Positions 44,016 to 54,067 of a stretch of DNA of 64,000 nt are shown here, piece by piece; within the stretch, counting starts at the first letter, position 1; the number at the start of each line of letters is the position of its first letter. Origin of the DNA: Melioribacteraceae bacterium (lineage in GTDB: Bacteria > Bacteroidota > Ignavibacteria > Ignavibacteriales > Melioribacteraceae); the NCBI GenBank assembly GCA_016342755.1, contig JAEINS010000005.1:1-64000 (forward strand), given 5' to 3'. Made by a program: the position numbers and the translations under genes. The notes beneath the pieces are model-generated. The model saw only the letters and a list, made by a program, of their open reading frames with translations, made no database searches and was not told where the DNA came from.

Positions 44016-44459
44016 TTACTTGTAAAATATTGAGAAAGTCTTAATAATTGATGAGTGATTTAATGTATCAATTCTCGCCTCAGCTTCATTATAACCGATT
44101 ATGATTTCTTTATAATTTTTCCCGTTATAATCTTCACATGCCGCTCCAAGAATAATTTTTTCCTCAGCATTATTAAAAGTATAATTTAGTAATTTTACTC
44201 CCCAGCCATTCGGACAAGAAGTTGTATCCGATTTTTGTAATCCGGTTTTAACATTGTCGGATCCTACTTTATAAGTTGTAAAGTAAATTTTTGTATGCGG
44301 TCTTGAATAAAACTGATATGTAGTATCCAGGATTTGAACTTCCATTCTTATATCAGCGTTAAGCTGGATAAAATCGGATGGTTCTGTTAAATTATCTTTG
44401 CACCCCATTATTAAATATGCAAAAATGAAAACCGATATATAAAAACGAGTAAATTTCAA
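44016..44459 (-). CDS. putative lipoprotein, hypothetical
   Basis: 147 aa. The signal peptide ends in a lipobox (IFAYLIMGCKDN), predicting lipidation of the cysteine and anchoring in an envelope membrane. The mature part looks like a single beta-rich domain (ADIRMEVQILDTTYQF, KIYFTTYKVG, SCPNGWGVKLLNYTFNNAEE), with no family recognised. It is flanked by IS3 remnant B and convergent with the CxxC protein gene, and its own upstream region contains the remnant. Function is not assigned. Confidence 0.65.
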   Translation of the reverse strand: MKFTRFYISVFIFAYLIMGCKDNLTEPSDFIQLNADIRMEVQILDTTYQFYSRPHTKIYFTTYKVGSDNVKTGLQKSDTTSCPNGWGVKLLNYTFNNAEEKIILGAACEDYNGKNYKEIIIGYNEAEARIDTLNHSSIIKTFSIFYK

Positions 44460-44803
44460 TTATTGTATCCTCATAGTGTTCCTATTCAAGTCTGATCAAC
44501 TAGTGATCTGCACCTAAAAATTAGACACTAAACTACTAATATGTATTGTTAAGTTCAAACCTGTATCTCATTTCTTTCGGTGATAAATAATCAATAGCAG
44601 AATGCAGTCTTCAGGTATTATAAAATTATTCTAGGTATTGAAATATTACAAGTTCAGTAGTCTAAAAATTTAATATTATTCACTGTATGCCATTCTGTTT
44701 TTAGTTTATGGGGAAATGATTAGACAGCCTAGGCAGTCAGGCAACAGTTCCCTTTTCTTACTACTTTATGTTCATCTTTTAGGATTACATCAGACAAAAA
44801 TCT
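44460..44803 (-). mobile_element. IS3-family transposase remnant B and flanking intergenic DNA
   Basis: About 44536-44670 (minus) translates as TELVIFQYLE, stop, FYNT, stop, RLHSAIDYLSPKEM and RYRFELN. It is a second decayed IS3 OrfB C-terminus, related to remnant A 1.5 kb away in the same orientation. Outside it, CTGCACCTAAAAATTAGACAC resembles an IS3-type terminal repeat. The rest to 44803 shows no gene. Confidence 0.75.
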
Positions 44804-46339
44804 CTATTTCTTGGATTCATTAATTTCATTCAATAATTCAGATATTTCGCTATTATCAGGATTTAATTGTTGTGCGTTCAATAAAGCTTTTTTAGCTGAA
44901 TCTACATCCCCTTTTAATCTATATGAGAACGCTAAATCAAAATAAACATGCCACGAATCAGGGTACTCTTTCTGATTGAATAAATATAATTTTTCCGATG
45001 CATCTGCATCATAATCAATTAACATTCTGCCCAAGGCACTTATTTCCTCTTCACTATAATCATATTTGTTAAAATTAGTATCCTTATGATTTTTGTAGGT
45101 TGAGATTGCTGAATCGATGTTGTCCTGTAAAAATGTGTGTAATAATTTTGTTGGTTCTGAATAATTTAATCTCTCATTTACCGCATAATTATTTTTCTGT
45201 GAACTCAGATTCAATAGTTTGTTATTCGATTTTAAATTCTTGTTTAAAGTTGCATCAAAAAAAGTAAAAGCACTCTCACAAATAAATTGATAACTAGTTG
45301 AAAAATTATGTCTTATTGTATCGGGGTTACAATTATCAAAATATGTCCAAAACGATACGAAGCCAAAATGGGATAGATGCTGCATTCGAAAAAAGAATTT
45401 ATTTTTTGATTTTATTGAATTAAAATAAGGATATATTGATTGGTTGCTATAATTGCCCGCTAGAAAGTATGGGATTTCTGTTTTGGATATATCATAATCT
45501 TTTAATTTTGAAAGAGAAATAAATAGTGAATATTCATGACTGCCATCCATGCTAAAAACAGCTTTTACATTATTATGTTTCATTTGAAAGATAGAGGTTG
45601 CTAATCCACCGGTACTAAAACCTAGTAACCCAACGTTTGAACAATCGATGTTAATACTCTTTTCGGCGTAATCGAGAATAAACTCCATGTCTTCAACTTG
45701 TGCTAAAATACTTTTTTCTAAATCTTTACGTTCAATTGAATTAGGGCCTGCTGAAGGAACCGAAATAACATAGAAACCATGACTTGCCAAATATTCACAA
45801 ATAATATGATTTTGAATTGGTGATTTACTGTTGGATGGAGCATAAATGATTAATGGAAATTCACCTTTTTCAATTGGAAGATTTAAACATGCTTTTACAG
45901 GAGACTCAAGGATTTCTTGGGTATTAATATTCAATCCAATAGCATACTGCTTTTGAGCAAATTGAGCATATGCATTTAAGAAATTGTAACTATCATTTTC
46001 TACTAAATCTTTCGTTTTTGAAAAATCTTCCCTAATTGAAATTAAGTCGATGTATTGCTTGTAATTCATATTAACTATTTCAGATTCTTCGTTTGAAGGG
46101 TACCAGAAATTTATTAACATAGGACGAAAAATTGTATCCTGGTTATAAACATAAAAACGTGTTGTATCATATTCTTCATAATATCTGAAACCGACATTAT
46201 ATTTATTTTCTTCCATATTTGATTTACAAAGCAGATGAGTATTTACTATTAACAATAAAAAAATTGCAAGTTTTGTAAATGACATATAGCTTATTTGTAA
46301 ATTCATTAGTGAGTAAAAAGTTATAATTATTTGTCTCAT
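44804..46339 (-). CDS. secreted alpha/beta hydrolase with TPR-like tail
   Basis: 511 aa. An N-terminal hydrophobic lead (LAIFLLLIVNTHLLC) indicates export. The alpha/beta-hydrolase core (platelet-activating-factor acetylhydrolase/dienelactone hydrolase type) has the nucleophile elbow NVGLLGFSTGGLATSIF (GxSxG) and a candidate acid in VFSMDGSHEYSL. A late histidine in MQHLSHFGFVSFW could complete the triad. Residues ~425-510 look like TPR helices (HVYFDLAFSYRLKGDVDSA). The listed ATG has GGGAT 7 nt upstream; internal ATGs at 46306 and 46285 would place the signal peptide at the very start and are equally possible. The substrate is unknown. The gene stands alone. Confidence 0.72.
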   Translation of the reverse strand: MRQIIITFYSLMNLQISYMSFTKLAIFLLLIVNTHLLCKSNMEENKYNVGFRYYEEYDTTRFYVYNQDTIFRPMLINFWYPSNEESEIVNMNYKQYIDLISIREDFSKTKDLVENDSYNFLNAYAQFAQKQYAIGLNINTQEILESPVKACLNLPIEKGEFPLIIYAPSNSKSPIQNHIICEYLASHGFYVISVPSAGPNSIERKDLEKSILAQVEDMEFILDYAEKSINIDCSNVGLLGFSTGGLATSIFQMKHNNVKAVFSMDGSHEYSLFISLSKLKDYDISKTEIPYFLAGNYSNQSIYPYFNSIKSKNKFFFRMQHLSHFGFVSFWTYFDNCNPDTIRHNFSTSYQFICESAFTFFDATLNKNLKSNNKLLNLSSQKNNYAVNERLNYSEPTKLLHTFLQDNIDSAISTYKNHKDTNFNKYDYSEEEISALGRMLIDYDADASEKLYLFNQKEYPDSWHVYFDLAFSYRLKGDVDSAKKALLNAQQLNPDNSEISELLNEINESKK

Positions 46340-46648
46340 CTGACTATCCCAATTATTATGTGTGATCTACTTTAATATAGATAACTAAACTATCGAAAAG
46401 TTGCCCCGGTTGGTAAATTATTTTAAAAATATTCAGAGTTACACATAACTGATTCCATGGATTATTAAGAATCACTTGCTGGATTGGGAGATAATACGGA
46501 CTTGTTGGAGTTTTGTTAGTTTCAGTTGGTTATCGAGATAAGCCTTTTACCATTATACTATTTCTTTATGTCCACTTTTTACGGCTCACATCACTTATAA
46601 AAAAGGTCCGATAAACGGACCTTTTTAATTCTAGAAATAAATATTTCT
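46340..46648. terminator. intergenic region with terminator of the DUF4623-type gene
   Basis: AAAAGGTCCG (46601-46610) and CGGACCTTTTT (46616-46626) form a hairpin terminator just behind the stop of the gene at 46649 (minus strand). The remaining ~260 bp to 46340 contain no recognisable gene; they should include the hydrolase promoter. Confidence 0.75.
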
Positions 46649-49600
46649 TTATTTAAGAAGCATCATTTTTCTAACATCCATAAATTTAGAACCATCAATA
46701 CCAACCGCTTCCAATCTGTAAATATACATTCCACTTGATAAATTAAGCGCATTGAAATTTACTGATTGAGTTCCTGCTGCCATATCCCGGTTAACTAATG
46801 TTTTAACTTCCTGACCTATAACATTATAAATTTTCAAAGTTACATTTGCGTTCACTTTTAATGAAAACTTTATAACAGTTGCAGGATTAAAAGGATTTGG
46901 ATAGTTTTGCTCCAACGCATATTCATTTGGTAAATTGTTTGTATTAGAAATATCAGTAAATGTACTATCCATTCTAATATTATCTATAATCCAATTGTCA
47001 CCGCCGGCAAATTCATCATTAGGATCACCAAAATTAGGAACTACAAATGCGATGTATGCATATTTACCCTCTATAGCAGAAAGATCTATCACTTTATTTA
47101 ATACAACATCGTAGCAATCTGATTCTTTAACTGAATCGATAACAACAAAATCCGAAGCATCCGTTTGACTGCCGGTTGATACCATAACTTTTAACATTGA
47201 TCCAAAATCATTATCCGGCGTATTCCAATCGTCCTGCACAAAGAAATGTAACGCGGACAAATCACCATCCAATTTTAATGCAGGTGTAACCAGGTAACAA
47301 TCCGATTTTGTATTGTAATTAGCCATATAAGCATGGTTAGCACCAGTATATGGTTTATAGGAGCTTTGTGCCCATGGTTCTGTCGGATTACCCGCTTCAA
47401 CATTAGCCGCAAATGTTACCCAGCCTTCTGTTAACCATTCGCCTTCAAAATCCTCATTCAATTCGGATAATGCTAATATTGGCATAGAAAGATCGGCATC
47501 TGTAAAAGAAGCTAACCCATTATTTGCTCCAAGTATAAATATAATAAGTGTTCCATCTTCTTGAAATTTATAATCGACTGATCCTGTTCCATTACCATTA
47601 GCTGTTACACCAATTGAAGGAGTGTAACCAACCAATGAAGTGCCTTCTTCTGTTAGGTTAATTACAGCAACTTTTTCAAGATCACTATTTCCGGAAACAT
47701 CCGGTAAATAAGCTAATAGAACTTCCCCGTCACCATAATCTTTATAAACAACTTTTGTTGCTCCGGTAGCAACTATTGAAGTTGCAATTGTATCAATCAG
47801 GCTTCCATCAGCATTAAAATGGATTAAAGGATTACCATAAGATTTTACATATATGGTTCCGTCATTAGCCTGGGCAACATTGGGAACTGATCCTAATGTC
47901 AGATCTGCCAATGTAATTTCTGAAGAAGTAAAATTTGCACCATTATCCGCTGTAGTAAATTTAACAACTTTGTTAGTACCGGAAGCTGCTGCATAAATTG
48001 CTATTGAGTTATCAGCCAAACTACCATAAGAACTGAACATATCTCCCAGTCTGGCACCGCCGGTATAACTTAACAGTGTATCCCATTTAGCATCTGTTGT
48101 ATTATAACTGTAAACCATAAAAGGTGCCGCTTCATTAGCGTTTAACGTCATATTACAAACTAATAATTTACCATCGTCTGTATATTCTGCACAATTAACC
48201 GGAAAATATCCTGTTCTAGCTGCTGGTGTTGGAATTGCGTCTAAACTATCTCCGGTTATAGCTGAATGTACTTGAATAAAATGCTCACTTCCGTTTCTTG
48301 ATACGACATATACTTTACCATCGCCATATGCCATTCCCCTTTCAGTATTTGAACCGAAGTATGAAGGAATATTTTCGCCAGTTAATGACCATGGAGTAAA
48401 CGCCACCATTGGATCAAACTTTAGTAATTGCGAATCATCAAATGCCGCTATTCCATTGTTTGTTCCAAGTAGATAAATAATTAATGTCCCATCAGCTAAT
48501 TGATAATAATCAATAGATCCGGTTCCGTTACCATTAACAATATTTCCAATTGAAGGTGTATAATAAAGAATTTCAGCTTTCTCAGCGCCTTCAGTAATAT
48601 TAACTAATGCAACTTTTTCAAGACCGCCATTTCCTCCTACATCAGGCAGGTATGCAAATAAATATTCAACACCATCAATCTCAGCAATTTTTATCTTGGA
48701 AATTCCTGTTCCAACTACATCTGTTGAAACTTCTGCAACCTTAGAACCATCCTGATTGAATTGAACCAGAGGATTTCCGTAAGATTTAACATAGATTGTT
48801 CCATCATTTGCCTGAGCAACATTAGGAGCCGATCCTAAAGTAATATCTGCCAATGTAATTTCTGTAGCAGTAAAACTTGCACCATTATCCGATGTAGTAA
48901 ATTTAACAACTTTGTTAGTACCGGAAGCCGCTGCATAAACTGCTAACGAGTTATCAGCCAGACTTCCATAAGCACTGAACATATCTCCCAACCTGTCACC
49001 GCCGGCATAACTTAACAGCGTATCCCATTTAGCTTCTGTTGTATTATAACTGTAAACCATAAAAGGTGCTGCTTCATTAGCGTTTAACGTCATATTACAA
49101 ACCAGTAAATCTCCTTCTCCAGTTGATTCAGCAGCATTAACGGGGAAATATCCTGTTCTTACAGATGGTGCTGAAATTGTATCAGTCAATTCGCCTGTTG
49201 CGGCATTATGAACAAAAATATTATGAGTTTCACCATTTCTTGAAACAACATAAACTTTTCCATTAGCGTATGTCATTCCTCTTTCTGTATTTCCGCTAAA
49301 ATATGAAGGAATTGCAGAATCCGTTAAAGTCCATGCTTCTACATTATCCATAGGATCCGGAGAAAATGTAAACGCTTGTATGCCATTATTAGTGCTCAAA
49401 ACAAAGATTTGAAAAGTACCGTCTTTATTATCCTTAACAGCAACATCACCAGTTCCGTTAGCGTTATTATTAACCCGCATAGAAGAAGTAATAACAAAAG
49501 TTGCCGCATTTTCTAAAACGCCGCCAATAACTTTAACCACTTTTGCATTTTCATTTCCTTCGCCATATTGGAATGAAACAAAGTACTCATTACCAAAATT

Positions 49601-50329
49601 ATCTGTTATATATCTAATTGAATTGGAGGAAGTAGAAACAACTTCGCCTGATACTGTTCCTAAATCATTACCATCAGTATCAAATTTCTTAGGATTTAAG
49701 CCAGTCGCATTATAATAAAAACTGCCATCATTTAAAGCCCCTACAGAAGCACTTCCGCCAGTTATACCTACGTCTATAGTTTCAACTGTAAATGAGGCTC
49801 CGTTATCATCGGTAGTAAACTTTGCAACATCGTTTGAATTTGATGACGCAAACCATAATGCGGCACTATTATCAGAAAGTGAGCCTGATACAGAGAATTT
49901 ATCTCCAAACCGGCCAGTTAAAGCTTCATCAACTACATTTACCGCAGTGGCTGATTCACTTTCCCATTTATAAACTTTTAAGTTCCCGTTAATAGAAAGA
50001 TTACAAACAAAAATAACCCCGTCCTCAGAAACAGCAACATCACTTATGTGATATATTCCGCCGTTAACTCCGGTAGCATCTAATATACCAAGTGAATCTC
50101 CGGTTTCGCCATCCAGTATATAAATATTATTTCCACCATTTCTGCTTGCAACTAATATTCTATCATTCCCATCAATATTGCCGTAAGCAAATCCGCGTGT
50201 AAGATCTGATGTATCAAACCAGGATGGTAAATTGTTATTTAATGCAGATTTTTCCCATACTTTTGTGAGTTGTCCAAAAGTTGTACTAATTGAAATAAGT
50301 AAAAAAAGTGTTATAAGAACTCTTTTCAT
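46649..50329 (-). CDS. T9SS-secreted protein with three DUF4623-type repeats
   Basis: 1226 aa. The signal peptide is VLITLFLLISISTTFGQ. Three ~320-residue propeller-like repeats follow (residues ~20-330, 335-660, 665-990), each opening near SRNGxxxxIxVH/L and containing DxxFxxxGSLxDNS and ANDGTIYVKSYGNPL-type segments. Repeats two and three remain very similar at the DNA level (e.g. around 48.0 and 48.9 kb). A choice-of-anchor/MAM-like domain follows (LNEDFEGEWLTEGWV, NWIIDNIRMDS), then the T9SS sorting domain (LEQNYPNPFNPATVIKFS ending MMLLK). DUF4623-type propellers are seen near glycan-utilisation genes. A candidate operator (50544-50561) lies 215 bp upstream, linking it to the two-component system at 54-57.8 kb. 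Confidence 0.82.
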   Translation of the reverse strand: MKRVLITLFLLISISTTFGQLTKVWEKSALNNNLPSWFDTSDLTRGFAYGNIDGNDRILVASRNGGNNIYILDGETGDSLGILDATGVNGGIYHISDVAVSEDGVIFVCNLSINGNLKVYKWESESATAVNVVDEALTGRFGDKFSVSGSLSDNSAALWFASSNSNDVAKFTTDDNGASFTVETIDVGITGGSASVGALNDGSFYYNATGLNPKKFDTDGNDLGTVSGEVVSTSSNSIRYITDNFGNEYFVSFQYGEGNENAKVVKVIGGVLENAATFVITSSMRVNNNANGTGDVAVKDNKDGTFQIFVLSTNNGIQAFTFSPDPMDNVEAWTLTDSAIPSYFSGNTERGMTYANGKVYVVSRNGETHNIFVHNAATGELTDTISAPSVRTGYFPVNAAESTGEGDLLVCNMTLNANEAAPFMVYSYNTTEAKWDTLLSYAGGDRLGDMFSAYGSLADNSLAVYAAASGTNKVVKFTTSDNGASFTATEITLADITLGSAPNVAQANDGTIYVKSYGNPLVQFNQDGSKVAEVSTDVVGTGISKIKIAEIDGVEYLFAYLPDVGGNGGLEKVALVNITEGAEKAEILYYTPSIGNIVNGNGTGSIDYYQLADGTLIIYLLGTNNGIAAFDDSQLLKFDPMVAFTPWSLTGENIPSYFGSNTERGMAYGDGKVYVVSRNGSEHFIQVHSAITGDSLDAIPTPAARTGYFPVNCAEYTDDGKLLVCNMTLNANEAAPFMVYSYNTTDAKWDTLLSYTGGARLGDMFSSYGSLADNSIAIYAAASGTNKVVKFTTADNGANFTSSEITLADLTLGSVPNVAQANDGTIYVKSYGNPLIHFNADGSLIDTIATSIVATGATKVVYKDYGDGEVLLAYLPDVSGNSDLEKVAVINLTEEGTSLVGYTPSIGVTANGNGTGSVDYKFQEDGTLIIFILGANNGLASFTDADLSMPILALSELNEDFEGEWLTEGWVTFAANVEAGNPTEPWAQSSYKPYTGANHAYMANYNTKSDCYLVTPALKLDGDLSALHFFVQDDWNTPDNDFGSMLKVMVSTGSQTDASDFVVIDSVKESDCYDVVLNKVIDLSAIEGKYAYIAFVVPNFGDPNDEFAGGDNWIIDNIRMDSTFTDISNTNNLPNEYALEQNYPNPFNPATVIKFSLKVNANVTLKIYNVIGQEVKTLVNRDMAAGTQSVNFNALNLSSGMYIYRLEAVGIDGSKFMDVRKMMLLK

Positions 50330-50543
50330 ATTGAACTCCGGTTTTGAATAAATAATTAAATTGACTTTAATAGTTAGTTATAGCTGAATAAATACATTCC
50401 TCCACGAATTAATTAAATATCTAATTCATACAATGCGAATGCACCCTGAGTCCCCAATATGAATGTTGTTAATAATTTATGTTTTCGAATATTACTCCGT
50501 TTTTCTGAACAGTAAAAGTTCTAATTATGTGCTTCCATTTTCA

Positions 50544-50561
50544 ACTACACGATTAGGTAGT
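50544..50561. promoter_or_regulatory. candidate 7-4-7 operator, site 1
   Basis: ACTACACGATTAGGTAGT: inverted heptamers ACTACAC / AGGTAGT with a 4-bp spacer. It matches the site at 54000-54017 in 15 of 18 positions, and the similarity continues for five more bases (yTTAT). It lies between the symporter stop (50563) and the DUF4623-type gene (start 50329). NarL-family dimers bind such inverted heptamers. Confidence 0.5.
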
Positions 50562-50562
50562 C

Positions 50563-52386
50563 TTATTCCTCTACTTTAACTTCTGTTGAAAGATGGCGGT
50601 ACCAGAAATAATATAAGCCAATTGATAAAACTGCTAATACAACTAAAAGAATTAGAAAAGACTCCCATCTTTTAAGAACAATTGTCATTAAACATAAAAA
50701 TAAAACTAACTGCCAAGGGAGAGCAAAAAATGTGGCGATAAGATCCCTTCTATTCTCTTTACCAATTTTTAATAATGTATTTTCAACTAATTTGCTTTTA
50801 ACATTAGACCAAAAACCAAATGGTCTGGTAGTTTTATAAAAGTTTAAAAGTATTTTCTCGTCGGTAGGTTTTGTTGTAAATGTACCAATTAAAGTTCCTA
50901 TTAGTGATATACCTGTAACAAACATGAACGCATAGTATTCAGTTATGTCAGGAAATACTATTTTTTGAATTATCGCCGCAATCATACCTCCGGCTACTCC
51001 GGCTGAAAAACCATATCCGTTTAACCGCCACCAGTACCATCTTATAAGAAGTGGGACAATTAATCCGGCTCCAATACTCATTGTAAGCCAACCCCAAATA
51101 TCATTGATACTTGAAACATTCAGGGTTAAGAATAATCCGGCAAGTACCATTAATACAGATGCTCCGCGACTATGTCTCATTAGTTGCTTCTGTGATGCCT
51201 CTGGTTTAATAAACGCCTGATAAATATCTTTAACCCAATATGAAGCTCCCGCGTTTACAATAGAATCGAAAGTAGACATTGCGGCTGCCATAAGTCCGGC
51301 AACTAATAAACCTCTTACCCCGATTGGAACTAATTCCAAAATAACAATTGGCAATACTTTTTCCGGGTCTTGAATTATTACACCAGATGCTGCGCCATAA
51401 GAAATGCCCATAATAGCTATAGCCGCAATAAAAGGCCATCTGAAGGCCAAAAGGAACGTCCAGAACAATGATAGAAGACCAGCTTCCCTATCGCTTCTGG
51501 AAGCAAAAAATCTTTGCAGCATATATCCGCCGGTTCCGCCGGCACCCTCTATAATTACTTTAATAATATAGAAAAGTATCGCAATTCCAAAAAGATTATA
51601 TATTGAATAGGAGGAATTCTCCGGCATATTTAAATTCCATTGCGGAATTATACTGGTCCATTGATCTTTATTTGTTTCAATTGGTATAAAGCCTCCTCCT
51701 TTAGCAGGAACCGAGATAGTAAAGTTATCGGGCAAACTGAATTTTGTAATTGAGATATAACAGATTATTATTATTGTGCTGAGTATTAAAACACCTTGAA
51801 ACACATCCGTCCAGACTACACCGTACAATCCGCTTGTAACTGTATAAATCATAGCCAGAACTATCATTAAAGAAGCTGCCCAAAATTCTGGAGGGAAACC
51901 AAGCAAATGAGGAAATCCAAGAAATTCTCCTATAAACTTACCAGTTCCAACGGCAAAATATGTAACAATTGCAACGGAACTAAATATAACCGCAATAGCT
52001 GTTATTAACCTGGCTATCTTCCCTTCCTTTCCATCACCAAATCTCAATTCCATCCATTCTGCCAGAGTCATAGCTTTAGAACGTCTGTTCCATTTGCCCA
52101 TAAAGATCATAAAAAACGCCATTACCAAAACAAGTCCGCCGCGTATTTCAATAAAAAAGCCCATTGCGCCAAATGCATACAGAAGTGCTACATTTATCAT
52201 CGTACCGCTAACATCCAAATTTGAAGCCATGCCGGAAGCGCCCAGCACCCACCATGGCATTTTCCTATTTCCCAAAAAATATGAGTTAATACCGTCTGAT
52301 GCTTTTTTTTGAAAATATAAACCAACACCAACCATCGATAACAAATAAATTACAACAATTAAATAATCTAAAAATGCCATACTCAT
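50563..52386 (-). CDS. sodium:solute symporter (SSS family)
   Basis: 607 aa with about 13-14 hydrophobic helices. Family features are FLGNRKMPWWVLGASGMASN in TM1-2, TLAEWMELRFGDGKEGKIA and AAAMSTFDSIVNAGASYW (the conserved sodium-site helix), followed by a long C-terminal soluble and TM extension. It should import a solute with sodium across the inner membrane. Given its partner NagX/DUF5009 16 bp upstream and three GHL10 genes nearby, an amino sugar or muropeptide sugar is a reasonable inference, but sugars, sialic acid and amino acids are all transported in this family. The gene is in a two-gene operon on the minus strand. Confidence 0.9.
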   Translation of the reverse strand: MSMAFLDYLIVVIYLLSMVGVGLYFQKKASDGINSYFLGNRKMPWWVLGASGMASNLDVSGTMINVALLYAFGAMGFFIEIRGGLVLVMAFFMIFMGKWNRRSKAMTLAEWMELRFGDGKEGKIARLITAIAVIFSSVAIVTYFAVGTGKFIGEFLGFPHLLGFPPEFWAASLMIVLAMIYTVTSGLYGVVWTDVFQGVLILSTIIIICYISITKFSLPDNFTISVPAKGGGFIPIETNKDQWTSIIPQWNLNMPENSSYSIYNLFGIAILFYIIKVIIEGAGGTGGYMLQRFFASRSDREAGLLSLFWTFLLAFRWPFIAAIAIMGISYGAASGVIIQDPEKVLPIVILELVPIGVRGLLVAGLMAAAMSTFDSIVNAGASYWVKDIYQAFIKPEASQKQLMRHSRGASVLMVLAGLFLTLNVSSINDIWGWLTMSIGAGLIVPLLIRWYWWRLNGYGFSAGVAGGMIAAIIQKIVFPDITEYYAFMFVTGISLIGTLIGTFTTKPTDEKILLNFYKTTRPFGFWSNVKSKLVENTLLKIGKENRRDLIATFFALPWQLVLFLCLMTIVLKRWESFLILLVVLAVLSIGLYYFWYRHLSTEVKVEE

Positions 52387-52402
52387 TTTCCTTTAGAGAT
52401 AA

Positions 52403-53821
52403 TCACGTTCTCCAGAACAATTTTCTTTTTGTGCAATAAGAAGTAAACATTATAACAAATGATGTAAAAATCACTCCTTTCAAAAAACCAAGTAACGGAT
52501 TGATTGCTAAATAATTTAAGAGTGAATTGAGATTAGTTAAAGCTAGTACAGGTGTAATTAAAGTGTGCCCCGCAATGTAAGCTATCATTGGATTTTGCCC
52601 ATTCTCAATAATACTGTTAACAAATTTACCTTTCCCCAGATAATCAATTATAATTGAGAAAAACATGTAACAGTAAATTGCCAGTCCTGCAGTAACAAAA
52701 TAATAACTAAGCGTTGGATGATCTTTTTTTATGCCGCCTTCAAATGCTTCGAAAAAGAAACCAAGTATTAACCAGTAAACACCCCATTTAAACAGACTGT
52801 TATATAATTTATCAGTAGCAGTAGTACTTCCTTTAAATAATTGCAACCCGGACAAAACTAAAATAACATTTAGTATCAGAGTAACATTTACGGATCTTGT
52901 AAATAATCCGTATAGATTAACTACAATAAAACCAAATAACAATAATACACTTATATAAGGTTTGTAAATAGTATTTTGGGAATATTCGCTTTTGGATTCT
53001 TTCTTCCATTTATGAATTAAATCACCAATAACTGTTCCCGGGATAACAATAAATAAATACTGCATGTAATAAAGCTTATATAACCAGGGGAATGGAGAGA
53101 AGTCCCATATAATCTGCGTGAAACTGCCATCCGCCGAATGAGACAATCTTAGAGCTAATATTATCCCCAAAATTCCTAATCGAAGTAAAAGGTTATCTTT
53201 AGTATATAACCATATAATTGATCCAAAGACTGCAACATTAGCTAACACGAGAATTATAATATCACTTCTATAAAGCGAAAATCCTTTCTCATTAATTAAT
53301 TCAAAAATTACCAGTATTAAAATCCCCCCAACATAACCGCCAATCTTTACAATCCGCTTAAAACTATTGCTATAACTATCCGATAATCTTAAAAGCATTG
53401 GGAACAACAATAAAAATCCAACTATAGAAATTATCCAGGTTAATGTTGTTGGGTTTGAATTAATTGACCAGGGTTTAATATGCTGAATATAAATTGCAAA
53501 AACCGCGAGCAGCAATCCTCTTTGAATAGAATGAAGACTTAGTTTCCACTTTACAATTCCTTTTTCAAGTTTGCCGTTTAATGCCAGTGGGAATGCCGCA
53601 CCCATTGCAAATAGGAAAAACGGGAAAACAAGATCAACCCATGTTATACCCGGTAAATTTGGATTAAATATATGATTGGGAGGAGGAACCTGGGCATGAT
53701 ACATCCAGTTAGGCAATAAACCTCCGTGCGGAATACTTCCAGAAAGTATCATCCCTATTATTGCAATACCGCGCAAGGCATCTAATGCAAACGCTCTTGA
53801 AGTTTTTTCTTTGCTTTTCAA
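52403..53821 (-). CDS. NagX/DUF5009-type membrane acyltransferase
   Basis: 472 aa with about 11 membrane helices. The N-terminus ALDALRGIAIIGMILSGSIP and DLVFPFFLFAMGAAFPLAL, with HIFNPNLPGITWVDLVFPF, is typical of DUF5009 and heparan-alpha-glucosaminide N-acetyltransferase-like proteins, often annotated NagX next to amino-sugar genes. These proteins probably move an acetyl group from the cytoplasm to an extracytoplasmic glucosamine-type sugar. It is the first gene of the operon with the symporter. It is divergent from the sensor kinase gene at 54068, and the 246-bp spacer between them carries the second copy of the candidate operator. Confidence 0.85.
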   Translation of the reverse strand: MKSKEKTSRAFALDALRGIAIIGMILSGSIPHGGLLPNWMYHAQVPPPNHIFNPNLPGITWVDLVFPFFLFAMGAAFPLALNGKLEKGIVKWKLSLHSIQRGLLLAVFAIYIQHIKPWSINSNPTTLTWIISIVGFLLLFPMLLRLSDSYSNSFKRIVKIGGYVGGILILVIFELINEKGFSLYRSDIIILVLANVAVFGSIIWLYTKDNLLLRLGILGIILALRLSHSADGSFTQIIWDFSPFPWLYKLYYMQYLFIVIPGTVIGDLIHKWKKESKSEYSQNTIYKPYISVLLLFGFIVVNLYGLFTRSVNVTLILNVILVLSGLQLFKGSTTATDKLYNSLFKWGVYWLILGFFFEAFEGGIKKDHPTLSYYFVTAGLAIYCYMFFSIIIDYLGKGKFVNSIIENGQNPMIAYIAGHTLITPVLALTNLNSLLNYLAINPLLGFLKGVIFTSFVIMFTSYCTKRKLFWRT

Positions 53822-53999
53822 TTTTCACCTTAGCTAAATTGATTGATTTAATTTGAGATCACCGATGAATAAATACTATTCCATTAAACTTATTTTTGAA
53901 AATTATTTTTAATGTATATTTAGATGACAAATTAATCAGGTTGTGTTAATGCTAATTTTTACTGCTGCATTAAATTCTTATTATAGACAGCTAAAAACA

Positions 54000-54017
54000 A
54001 CTACACAATAGGGTAGT
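54000..54017. promoter_or_regulatory. candidate 7-4-7 operator, site 2
   Basis: ACTACACAATAGGGTAGT, the counterpart of 50544-50561, lies 51 bp before the sensor kinase start and within the divergent spacer with the NagX operon. It could serve autoregulation and control of both directions. Confidence 0.5.
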
Positions 54018-54067
54018 TTTATAAGTTATATTTTATCAATAGATTAGGAATAATTGAATAAATTCGC

